Shown: positions 53,838 through 62,733 of the stretch, piece by piece
Position numbering within the stretch: position 1 is the stretch's first letter
Layout of the letters: each line of letters starts with the position of its first letter
From: Spiroplasma endosymbiont of Asaphidion curtum
GTDB lineage: Bacteria; Bacillota_I; Bacilli_A; Mycoplasmatales; Nriv7
Direction: 5' to 3'
Assembly (NCBI RefSeq): GCF_964031085.1
Contig: NZ_OZ035001.1
Location: 992,001-1,056,000, forward strand
DNA length: 64,000 nt
Position numbers and translations under genes: made by a program
Notes under the pieces: generated by a model
Told to the model about the DNA's origin: nothing
The model's input: the letters and a program-made list of their open reading frames with translations, nothing else
Database searches by the model: none

Positions 53838-55259
53838 ATGAAATTAAAAATTAATTGAAAACAATATTGAGATTGAGAATTTAATAAAAAAGTTTTACGG
53901 ATGATGCTACCTTTGATTTTGCAAAGTTTGATTGTTGCTTTTATTAATGTTTTAGATACAATTTTTATTTCAATTTTTAATCCTGAACAATTAACTGGTT
54001 TAGGTTTAACGAATGATATGTTTATTTTGTTAATTTATAGTTTTTGATCGATTTCGGGTGCTGGGGGTATTTATACAACACAATATTTAGGGAAAAAGAA
54101 TTATGCTAAAGTTGCGGAAACCACAAGAATAAAATTAATTTTGGCACTTATTTTAGCAATAATTTATTTTACCTTAATATCAACATTAAGAACATCATTA
54201 ATTAATATTATTGTGAATTTAGATAATCATTTGCCAGAAGATAATAAAAACTTGATTTTTCAATCTGCAAATGATTATTTGCAAATTATTAATTATACAA
54301 CTTGGTTTTTAGGTATTTCGTTAGTTTTTTATAATACAATGTATGAGTGTGGTGATGTTTGAACGCCTTTATATATTAACTTTTTGCCTTTAACAATTAA
54401 TGCGATTTTAAATCCGATTTTTATTAAACTTTTTGGTTGAGGTGTTGTTGGTGCTGCGTGGTCAACATTTATTGCTCGGGTTTGTGAATTTATTGTTGTC
54501 ATTGCTTTTATAGTTTGAAAGAAACCAGTTTATTATCCAGGATGAAAAATTTGAAAAACAACATTAGATTTGTGAAAAAAAATTATGAAAAACTTTGTGT
54601 TTATTTTTATGGCGAATGCCTTGTTTGCGCTTTCATCATTTGTACAAAAGATGATTATTTTAAAAGAAGGATTTTTAGATAATTCTTATCAAGCGGCAAT
54701 TTTAACATTTAGTATTATTGGCGTATTTTATTCATTTTTTAATGGTTATTATGTTGCTGTTCCATATTTTGTTGGTCGGGAGTTAGGAGCTAATCATATT
54801 GCTAAAGCAAAAGTTAATTTTTATAAAATTTTAGGTTTTGGTTTAATTTTAAATGCTACGATTGCTTTATTAATCATATTTAGTTCGCCATTTATTCTTA
54901 ATTTTTTTATAGGAAATCCAGCAGTTATTTATGTTGCTAAGTGGTATTTAGCTTTTCAAGGGATAGCGTTCTTTTTCTTGTCAACATCAATTATTTTCTT
55001 TAATATTTTAAGAATTGGTGGTAAAAATTTGTTATCAAGTTTAATTGATATTCTTTGCACTTGGTTTTTTATTGTTGGGTTAACTTGATTTGCATTTACA
55101 ATTTTTAAATCTAATAATTATGAAGTGTTTTCTGAGAATTGAGTAATGGTAACAATAATTGTATTTTTAATTGTTTCTTTAGCTGAAATTATTCAATTTT
55201 CAATATTAATTATTACCGTGCGAAAAGTTAATTGAGCTAATAATTTAGTAAAACAATAA
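53838..55259 (+). CDS. MATE family efflux transporter
   Basis: 473 residues with about 12 helices in two similar halves. MATE signatures: LPLILQSLIVAFINVLDTIF (helix 1, D/N-rich), GAGGIYTTQYLGKKNYAKV, LNPIFIKLFGWGVVGAAWST at the end of the first half and NGYYVAVPYFVGRELGANHI in the second. It exports cationic drugs or metabolites with Na+ or H+. It contains many TGA Trp codons. The GGGTGGA ribosome site is weak. It is followed 19 bases later by an XRE regulator. Confidence 0.85.
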
Positions 55260-55278
55260 ATTAAAGGAATGTTTAAGA

Positions 55279-55512
55279 ATGAACAAAGATATTATGAATG
55301 TTAAAATTAAGTTTGGACAGCAAATTAGACAATTACGAGTAAATTTGCATTTGTCCCAAGAAGAGTTAGCATATGAATGTGATTTAAATAAAAATTATAT
55401 TTCTGATATTGAACGCGGTGAAAGAAACATTTCTTTACAAAGTATTGCTAAACTTGCTAAAGGTTTGCAAGTATCATTATCGGAATTATTTGATTTTGAT
55501 TATCAAATTTAA
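55279..55512 (+). CDS. XRE/Cro-type HTH regulator (C-protein-like)
   Basis: A 77-residue single-domain regulator. The helix-turn-helix LSQEELAYECDLNKNYISDI is followed by ERGERNISLQSIAKLAKGLQ and VSLSELFDFD. The ISDIERGERN...SLSELF pattern is that of restriction-modification controller (C) proteins, but no restriction or methylase gene is near. It lies between the MATE and exchanger genes, both transcribed rightward. Met 55294 is an alternative start. Confidence 0.8.
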   Translation: MNKDIMNVKIKFGQQIRQLRVNLHLSQEELAYECDLNKNYISDIERGERNISLQSIAKLAKGLQVSLSELFDFDYQI

Positions 55513-55543
55513 ACACTACAATATACTTTAAAGAGGGGGTGTA

Positions 55544-56623
55544 ATTATTTCACAGTGGTTATTTGGTTGAACAAAACCAGAATATTTATGGATATTTTTT
55601 GTTATTTTTGCGAGTGTTAATTTTTTTGCTTCCATGCAGATGATTAAATATTTGTCGGCGTTAAAGATGCGAACGAAAATGTCGACGGCGGTTGCTGGAG
55701 TATTATTATTATCAATTATAACTTCATTGCCAGAACTTGTATCAGCGATAACAGCAGGTGCTTTGGGGAGTCCTGAAGTTAGTATGGGTGATATCATGGG
55801 GGCAAATTTATTTTCAGGAGCGATGTTAGCAGTTGCTGATATTATTTTTATTCGTTATTTATTTTTTAAAAAAATAAATAACTCTAATCGCTTTATTATT
55901 TATTTAATGATAGGAATTAATATAATTTTAGTATTAGCTTTAATGCCAATTAAAGTATTTGATTTTATGCGTTTAACAATTCCTTATATTAATGTTTCTT
56001 GGCCATTTTTAGTTTTGTTATTAGTTTATGTAGAATTTTTAGTAATGATGTTTAAAGGATTTCATGATGAGGAAAAAGAACCTAAAACTAAAAAAGATGT
56101 TGGTTTAAAAAAATTATCATTAAAGATGATTATAATTTTTTTTGTTATTTCTGTTATTGGTTTAGTTCTTTCTTCAATAGTATTAGTTGCAGTTATTGAT
56201 AACTTTGATAATGTTTATGGGATTAAAAAAGAATCGGCAGGAGCATTTTTTTTAGGAATGACAACAGCCTTACCTGAAGCAGTATCATTATTTTCTTTAG
56301 CAAGGATTGGTTATGGTAATGTTGCGATTGCTGGAATTGTTGGTAGTCATCTTTTTAATTCAATTATTTACTTTGTTGCTGATATTGTTAATCATCCTGT
56401 CGGAAGTTTAGAATATTTAGCAAATGGTAATATGATGAATTTAATGCCATTATTTGTTATTGCTGTTTTGTTATTGTTAACAATTATTATTTTTACTGTT
56501 AAAACAATTCCTCGTTGAAGTAGTAATAAAATTTTTACAGTAATAACTTCTGGAGTAATTATAATATTTTATGGTTTTAATATTATTTTTCAAATTTTAC
56601 AAAGTCAATATCATTTTTTATAA
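55544..56623 (+). CDS. Ca2+/Na+ antiporter (CaCA family)
   Basis: 359 residues, about ten helices, with two alpha-repeats: SIITSLPELVSAITAGALGS plus GANLFSGAML in the first half, and LGMTTALPEAVSLFSLARIG plus GIVGSHLFNSIIYF in the second. The acids and Asn/Ser of these repeats form the ion sites of YrbG/CaX-type exchangers. The frame extends upstream of the first ATG (55634) through a full helix. The best start is ATT at 55544, with AGAGGGGG 6 bases upstream. An ATT start would be unusual. Confidence 0.8.
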
Positions 56624-56639
56624 TTTAGTTGTAAAATAA

Positions 56640-56723
56640 GGACGCATAAAGTTTTGTTAGGTAGGTAAATATTTGAATAAGTATTAAGACAGTCAGCAAT
56701 GATTGTCTTTTTATTTTATAAGG
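56640..56723 (+). mobile_element. Solitary plectrovirus junction and leader fragment
   Basis: 84 bases match 2291-2374: the att-like GGACGCATAAAGTTTTGTTA, then the terminator hairpin GACAGTC/GATTGTC. IS30 cuts it at 56724. Two bases differ (GTAGGTAAATATTTG). It is a remnant of another integration event. Confidence 0.65.
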
Positions 56724-56982
56724 TGCTGAATTATACTTGTAAGTGCAAGTAAATAAAATTGCAAAAAATCTCATATAAAAATTTCATGATGCTAAGTTTA
56801 TTTTAGAAAAAAACAAAGCAAGGAGTTTTTATATGGGTTACAAACATCTTGGCATATATGAAAGAATTTATATTGAGAATCAATTGAAGTTTAAAGTAAA
56901 AATTAGTGAAATAGCTAAAAATCTTAATCGAAGTATTAGTACTATTATTCGAGAAGTCAATAGAAATAAAGATAGTAATCAT
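56724..56982 (+). mobile_element. IS30-type element, 5' fragment
   Basis: The 5' end and first ~50 codons of the transposase, cut by IS5-type A at a TA. It has seven A instead of six before the ribosome site. The 3' remainder of this IS30 is not adjacent. Confidence 0.85.
56832..56982 (+). pseudogene. IS30 transposase, N-terminal remnant
   Basis: It contains only the helix-turn-helix region (to NRNKDSNH). The frame is cut by IS5-type A. Confidence 0.8.
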
Positions 56983-56984
56983 TA

Positions 56985-57917
56985 GACTTCTTGCATTACT
57001 TATTTATTAAACAAAATTCCTATAAAATATATTTAAAATAGAAATTATAAGGAATTTAAGATTATGAAATTTGATAAATTTAATTTTATTAATGATAAAG
57101 AATTATTACGATTAACTGGAATAAAGCAAAGTACTTTTAATAAAATGTTAAATATTTTAAAAGAAGCTGAGTTAAAAAAGTTTAAAAGAGGTGGTAAAAA
57201 TAATAAATTATCATTAGAAAATAGATTATTGATGACTTTATCATATTGACGAGAATATCGTACTTATTTTCATCTTGGTAAAAGTTTTGATATTAGTGAA
57301 GCTAGTTGTTATCGAAATATCAAGTGAATTGAAGATATTTTAATCAAACATCCTGATTTTCAACAACTTGCTGGTAAAAAAACATTAATAAATGATTATT
57401 TTAATGATAAAACAATTATTATTGATGCTACAGAAACACCCATTCAACGCCCAAAAAAAGACAAAAACAATCTTATTCAGGAAAAAAGAAAAAACACACT
57501 ATTAAAACACAAGTAATTATTGAAAAAGAAAGCAAAATAATTATTGCAACAAATTTTTCTCTCGGTAAAAAGCATGATTTTTGTTTATTTAAAGAATCAA
57601 AAATCCCAATTTTAAAAAATACTAAATTAATAGTTGATAATGGTTATCAAGGAATACAAAAAATTCATAGTAATGTTCTAATACCTAAGAAAAAAACAAA
57701 GAAAAACCCTTTAAATAAAGAACAAAAACATAATAATAAATTAATTTCAAAAATAAGAATTATTATTGAAAATATTTTTGCTATTCTTAAAAAATTTAAA
57801 ATTATTACTGAAAAATATCGTAATCGTAGAAAACGATTTAGTTTAAGATTTAATTTAATTGCTTCAATTTATAATTTGCAATTATAGATAACATAAAATA
57901 TTTATTTAAAATTAAAT
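56985..57917 (+). mobile_element. IS5-type element A, nearly complete (3' end lost)
   Basis: The 5' inverted repeat at 56985 follows a TA in IS30. The transposase is complete but the last ~150 bp with the 3' inverted repeat are replaced by IS30 copy 9. Confidence 0.85.
57064..57887 (+). CDS. IS5-type A transposase (two frames, -1 shift)
   Basis: Frame 1 is 57064-57516 (150 residues, ATEs of IIIDATETPIQ). Frame 2 ends at 57887 (ASIYNLQL). They overlap at the A7G run after CCC, so a -1 shift would give the full enzyme. The coding part is intact, but the element itself can no longer move without its 3' end. Confidence 0.8.
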
Positions 57918-58999
57918 GCTGAATTATACTTGTAAGTGCAAGTAAATAAAATTGCAAAAAATCTCATATAAAAATTTCATGATGCTAAGTTTATTTTAGA
58001 AAAAACAAAGCAAGGAGTTTTTATATGGGTTACAAACATCTTGGCATATATGAAAGAATTTATATTGAGAATCAATTGAAGTTTAAAGTAAAAATTAGTG
58101 AAATAGCTAAAAATCTTAATCGAAGTATTAGTACTATTATTCGAGAAGTCAATAGAAATAAAGATAGTAATCATTATTTTTCATTAATTGCACAAAATAA
58201 AGCAGAAAACAGAAAACAATCACATGTTTATTTTCATAAGTTTAAAAATAGAGAATTAGTAAAATATGTACAACAAAAATTACTATTAGGTTGATCGCCT
58301 GAACAAATTTATGGCAGAATTAAAAATTTTCATAAAGAATGAATTATTAGTTTTAAAACAATTTACAATTGAATTTATTCTGGATTACTTGAAAAAGTTA
58401 CTAATAAAAATTTAAGAAGAAAAGGTAAGAAACGAAAATCTCAAGAAAATCGCGGTAAATTTAATGGTAAATCAATTAAAGAACGAAATATTAATGTTAA
58501 TAATCGTATAACTGTTGGTCATTGAGAAGGTGATACTGTAGTATCATCACGAGGTAAAAGTAAATCATGTTTAATAACTTTAGTTGAAAGAACATCAAGA
58601 TTTACTTTAGCAATGTTAGTTGAAAATAGAACTACTAAAGTTGTTAACGAAAACATTAGCCATTATTTATCAATTCTTCCAAATAATCTTGTTAAGACTA
58701 TAACATTTGATAGGGGTAAAGAATTTTCTAATTGACAACAACTTGAAAAAAATTTAAATGTGAAAATTTATTTTGCTAATGCGTATTCGCCTTGACAAAG
58801 AGGTACTAATGAAAATACTAATGGTTTAATTAGAGAAAAATTTCCTAAAAAATTTAATTTTTCAAATACTACTAAAAATGCAGTTCATAAATTTATATTG
58901 TCTTTAAACCAAAGACCAAGAAAAATACTAAATTATCTTTCACCAATCGAATATTTGGTTAGAAAAATAATTTAGTTGCACTTAACTTTACAATTTGGC
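57918..58999 (+). mobile_element. IS30-type element, copy 9 (complete)
   Basis: Complete. It lies next to an inverted partial IS30 (59001-59438), forming a tail-to-tail pair. Confidence 0.9.
58025..58975 (+). CDS. IS30 family transposase
   Basis: An intact 316-residue copy. Confidence 0.9.
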
Positions 59000-59000
59000 T

Positions 59001-59331
59001 AAAAACTAATAATTCATTCTTTATGAAAATTTTTAATTCTGCCATAAATTTGTTCAGGCGATCAACCTAATAGTAATTTTTGTTGTACATATTTTACTAA
59101 TTCTCTATTTTTAAACTTATGAAAATAAACATGTGATTGTTTTCTGTTTTCTGCTTTATTTTGTGCAATTAATGAAAAATAATGATTACTATCTTTATTT
59201 CTATTGACTTCTCGAATAATAGTACTAATACTTCGATTAAGATTTTTAGCTATTTCACTAATTTTTACTTTAAACTTCAATTGATTCTCAATATAAATTC
59301 TTTCATATATGCCAAGATGTTTGTAACCCAT
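59001..59331 (-). pseudogene. IS30 transposase, N-terminal remnant
   Basis: About 110 residues (through GRIKNFHKEWIISF). No catalytic residues left. Confidence 0.8.
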
Positions 59332-59438
59332 ATAAAAACTCCTTGCTTTGTTTTTTCTAAAATAAACTTAGCATCATGAAATTTTTATATGAGATTTTTT
59401 GCAATTTTATTTACTTGCACTTACAAGTATAATTCAGC
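59001..59438 (-). mobile_element. IS30-type element, 5' part, inverted
   Basis: The 5' 438 bp of IS30 in opposite orientation to copy 9. The 3' part is missing at the joint. Confidence 0.85.
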
Positions 59439-59563
59439 TATTTATAAAAATTTTAAATAAAAATTAAATCCGACCGTTTTAAAAACCCCTCTTGTGTTTG
59501 TCATAAGTCTGTGGTATATTACAAAGAAAGGTGATTTTTCTATGTTAGAAATTAATAACAATA
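59439..59563 (+). pseudogene. Orphan promoter and gene start cut by MITE
   Basis: A good promoter (TTGTGT, 17 bases, TATATT) is followed by AAGAAAGGTGA and an ATG (59542). The gene reads MLEINNNR and then enters the MITE. The identity of the lost gene cannot be told from seven or eight residues. Confidence 0.45.
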
Positions 59564-59701
59564 GAACTTGGTACATAACTATAACATTTTGTACCTACCA
59601 AACTATAAAATTCACTTTCATCTTTATCTAATATTTGTGCTTCATCTAGAAAATAATATTATCAAAATAGTAGATAAAATTGAGGGTTATGTACCAAGTC
59701 T
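59564..59701 (-). mobile_element. MITE derived from IS5-type B, copy 4
   Basis: About 138 bp. The left end is slightly changed (GAACTTGG) and six bases are missing internally; the right end GTTATGTACCAAGTCT is intact. It abuts the leader element directly. Confidence 0.7.
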
Positions 59702-59849
59702 ATTGTGTAAAAATTCAATAATATGATAAAATGATAACGAATAAAAATGACAATAACAAGAAAGTCAGGGTTAGTTTAGTAATTAAATAATATAATTAGC
59801 TGATTGTTTTGCTTCTTCAAAGCAATACCTAAGAAAACTAAACGCGACC
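59702..59849 (+). promoter_or_regulatory. Repeated promoter-leader element, copy 4
   Basis: TTGTGT (about -35), 18 bases, TAAAAT (59727-59732), then the mini-ORF MTITRKSGLV from ATG 59747, about 7 bases after the expected transcript start. The outer GTTTAG/CTAAAC and inner ATTGTTTTG/CAAAGCAAT pairings follow. It ends 220 bases before infC, upstream of the infC attenuator. Confidence 0.6.
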
Positions 59850-59932
59850 AGTTTAATATTTTTTTTTTTTTTTGCATTTTTATTTATTTATGTTATTATT
59901 TATAGGAACATAAATAAAAGAAAGTAGTGTTA

Positions 59933-60040
59933 CACTCACCTGATAGCAACATATTATCGTTATGGGTAAACAGCTAATAATAATTTTAGATTTAATATCT
60001 AAATATTTTAATGGTGAGTGTGTATTAGTACACACTTTTT
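59933..60040 (+). promoter_or_regulatory. infC operon attenuator leader (L20/IF3-type)
   Basis: CACTCACC (59933-59940) is complementary to GGTGAGTG (60013-60020). The last three bases of the latter are also the start of a terminator stem GTGTGTA/TACACAC (60018-60035) followed by TTTTT. The two pairings cannot both be complete, so the leader can switch between read-through and termination. In Firmicutes L20 represses this operon through its leader; L20 is the last gene here. Confidence 0.6.
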
Positions 60041-60069
60041 CTATGTTGTTATAGGAGGTTTTCTATTTT

Positions 60070-60678
60070 ATGAAACATAAGCCAAATACTGATTTTATTA
60101 ACCAAAATATTCCTTTTCGTGAAGTTTTAGTTATTGATCAAGATGGCAATCAATTAGGTGTGATGTCACGAAATGATGCTTTAAGGACTGCTAAAGAGCA
60201 AGGACTAGATTTGTTTGTTGTTGCACCTAATGCTAATCCACCAGTGTCGAAAATTTTAGACTATGGCAGATATAAGTATGAAGAGCAAAAAAAAGATAAA
60301 GATAATAAAAAAAAGCAACGAATTATTCAAAACAAAGAAATGCGTTTAACACCTAATATTGGTGAGCATGATTTGCAATTTAAAACTAAGAAGGTAATAG
60401 AATTTTTAAAAGATGGTGATCGGGTTAAAATATCTTTAAAGTTTCGAGGTAGAGAATCACATCGTAAAGAATTTGGTTATGAAACATTAATGCGGTTTTA
60501 TGATTTAGTAAAAGAGTATTGTGAAATTGAAAAAACACCAAAATTAACTGGTCAGTTTTATGACATGTATTTAATTGCTAAAAAAGATAAGGCTTTAAAT
60601 AAAGAAAAGGAGCAAGAAAATGACCAAGAAAATAAGCAAGAAAATGAGAACAAAAAAAGCATTACAGAAACGAGTTAA
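60070..60678 (+). CDS. infC: Translation initiation factor IF-3
   Basis: A 202-residue IF-3, which keeps ribosomal subunits apart and checks start codons. N-domain: INQNIPFREVLVIDQDGNQL, VVAPNANPPVSKILDYGRYK. Lysine-rich linker. C-domain: EMRLTPNIGEHDLQFKTKKV, FLKDGDRVKISLKFRGRE. A polar tail (KEKEQENDQENKQENENKKS) goes beyond the usual end and is encoded where rpmI overlaps. The ribosome site AGGAGG lies 11 bases upstream. The start is ATG here, not the rare ATT used in E. coli. Confidence 0.95.
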   Translation: MKHKPNTDFINQNIPFREVLVIDQDGNQLGVMSRNDALRTAKEQGLDLFVVAPNANPPVSKILDYGRYKYEEQKKDKDNKKKQRIIQNKEMRLTPNIGEHDLQFKTKKVIEFLKDGDRVKISLKFRGRESHRKEFGYETLMRFYDLVKEYCEIEKTPKLTGQFYDMYLIAKKDKALNKEKEQENDQENKQENENKKSITETS

Positions 60679-60829
60679 AATTACTGGAACTGGTAAATGA
60701 AAGCGAAAGCATGCTTTTACTTCTCATTTAGCGCAAAATAAGTCAACTAAACAAAAACGACATTTAAGCAAAAAAGGAACAGTACATAAAACTGATTACC
60801 GAAGATTAAAAAATTTACTACTTAGTTAG
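60620..60829 (+). CDS. rpmI: 50S ribosomal protein L35
   Basis: A 69-residue L35: MRTKKALQKRVKITGTGKWK, HAFTSHLAQNKSTKQKRHLS, VHKTDYRRLKNLL. ATG 60620 is chosen because AAAGGAG lies 7 bases upstream; ATG 60644 would give the length typical of the family. It overlaps the 3' end of infC by 59 bases in another frame. Confidence 0.93.
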
Positions 60830-60844
60830 AAAGGAAATATAATA

Positions 60845-61210
60845 ATGGCAAGAGTTAAGGGAGGCGTTACTACTAGGAAACGCCGTAAAAAGGTTTTAAA
60901 ACAAGCTAAAGGTTATTTTGGTTCAAAACATACATTATTTAGAACTGCTAAAGAACAAGTAATGAAGTCTTTAGCATATGCTTATCGTGATCGTAAAAAG
61001 CGTAAATGCGAGTTTCGAAGTTTATGAATTACACGAATTAATGGTGCTACTAGAGAATATGATATGTCTTATTCACAATTTATTAATGGTTTACATAAAG
61101 CGAATGTTGATATTAATCGAAAAATGTTATCGGAAATGGCAATTCATCAACCAGCTGAATTTAAAAAATTAGTTGATTTATCTAAATCAGCATTAGAAAA
61201 AAAAGATTAA
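60845..61210 (+). CDS. rplT: 50S ribosomal protein L20
   Basis: A 121-residue L20, a 23S-binding assembly protein and probable repressor of this operon. [85 protein letters not shown] lies 9 bases before the ATG. The Trp is TGA. Confidence 0.95.
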
Positions 61211-61214
61211 TTTT

Positions 61215-61251
61215 ATCTAGTAATAATTTATAAGTTATTACTAGATTTTTA
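61215..61251 (+). terminator. Terminator of infC-rpmI-rplT
   Basis: ATCTAGTAATAA and TTATTACTAGAT pair around TTTATAAG-type loop bases and are followed by TTTTT. Confidence 0.75.
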
Positions 61252-61280
61252 TTTGCAACTTGAAAAAATATAATTATAAT

Positions 61281-62180
61281 AGACTTGGTACATAACCCTC
61301 AATGTTATCTACTATTTTGATAATATTATTTTCTAGATGAAGCACAAATATTAGATAAAGATGAAAATGAATTTTATAGTCTAATAGGCATAAAATATAA
61401 AACTTTCATGAAAATGGTAGAAATTTTAAAAGAAGCTGAAGCTAAACAAAAACAAATTGGTGGTAGACCAAATAAATTATCAATAGAGCAAAGATTACTT
61501 ATGACTTTAGAATACTGAAAAGAATATAGTACATATCGTATTATTGCAAAAAAATATAATATTAGTCATGTTAGTTGTATTCGTAATATCTTTTGAGTTG
61601 AAAATACTCTAATAAAAAATAGTCACTTTCATATACCTGGCAAAAAGATATTATTGGAAAATAAGGGTACTAATAATAATTTATTAGCAATTGATGCTAC
61701 AGAAATTCCAATTGAAAGAATTAAAAAAAACTAAAATTATTATTTTCTGGTAAGAAAAGGTAACATTCATTAAAATCGCAAATAATTATTGATTTATTTA
61801 ACAATAAAATTATTTCAGTAGATTTTTGTTATGGCAGTATTCATGATTATAAGTTATTTTTAAAATCAAATACACTTATAAATCCAAAATTAGAATTAAT
61901 TGCTGATTCAGGATATCAAGGTTTGCAAAATGTTCATAAAAATACATTATTGCCAATTAAAAAGAGTAAAAATAATCCTTTAAATCCAGATAAAAAGGAA
62001 TATAATAGCTTTTTAAGTAAAGTTAGAATTGCCATTGAACATGTTTTTGCTAGATTAAAAAGATTTAAAATACTAGTTTATCGTTATCGCAATAAGATTA
62101 GAAGATTTGGATTACGATTTAACTTAATTTCAGGAATATATAATTTTGAATTAAGCTAGTTATAGTTATGTACCAAGTTT
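61281..62180 (+). mobile_element. IS5-type element B, full length, degenerate
   Basis: About 900 bp with 5' end AGACTTGGTACATAAC. The 3' end is changed to CCAAGTTT. Inserted between rplT and the dUTPase gene. Confidence 0.8.
61348..62159 (+). pseudogene. IS5-type B transposase, broken
   Basis: Frame 1 is intact from ATG 61408 (or ATA 61348) through LLAIDATEIPIERIKK to TAA 61732, with the A8 slip region. In frame 2 CAA is changed to TAA (after SGKKR), so even a frameshifted product would stop early. The lesions differ from those of the 17386 copy. Confidence 0.75.
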
Positions 62181-62210
62181 AATAAATAAAACAATATAAG
62201 TTAGGGCTGG

Positions 62211-62720
62211 GTGAAATATATTTTAAATTTACAATTATGAAAACAAATTATTAGTTTACAAAAAAAATTAGATGCAAGAATTTTAGAAGAAAAAAAATTA
62301 TTAGTTGAAAAAACAATTGATAAACGATTTTTAGCTTTATTAGTAGAATTATCAGAATTTAGTAATGAATTACGATGTTTTAAATATTGATCGAATCGTA
62401 TGACATATAAGTCAAAAGAATTAGTTTTAGATGAATTTATTGATTGTTTACATTTTCTTATTAGTATTGGATTAAGTTTTAACATTGATTTAGAGGCATA
62501 TTCTTATGAATTGAAGCAAGAACAAGATTTAACATTGTTAATATTAGAAACTTTTAATCATACGATTGCTTTTTGAAAAAATATTACTAATGATTATGCT
62601 AACATTTTAAATTATTTTTTTACAATTGCTAATGTTTTGCAGTTTAGTTTTCAAGATATTTTTCAAGCCTATTTAAATAAAAATGAGATTAATCATCAAC
62701 GAATAAGTAATAACTATTAA
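62211..62720 (+). CDS. dUTPase, dimeric (MazG-like) type
   Basis: A 169-residue all-alpha dUTP pyrophosphatase that keeps uracil out of DNA. Metal-site acids are in LALLVELSEFSNELRCFKYW (E-x-x-E/D) and LVLDEFIDCLHFLISIGLSF (E-x-x-D), the two helices of the dimeric family. The GTG start at 62211 gives MKYILNLQLWKQIISLQKKL, typical of the family; Trp codons are TGA. The ribosome site is poor, and the upstream promoter may have been replaced by the IS5-type B insertion. Confidence 0.75.
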
Positions 62721-62733
62721 GGGAGAAGTAAAG

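Noticed and set aside
60978-61172. 64-codon frame inside rplT
   Set aside because: Alternate-frame shadow of L20.
62201-62485. 94-codon minus-strand frame opposite the dUTPase
   Set aside because: The plus strand has the dUTPase metal-binding motifs; no ribosome site on the minus strand.
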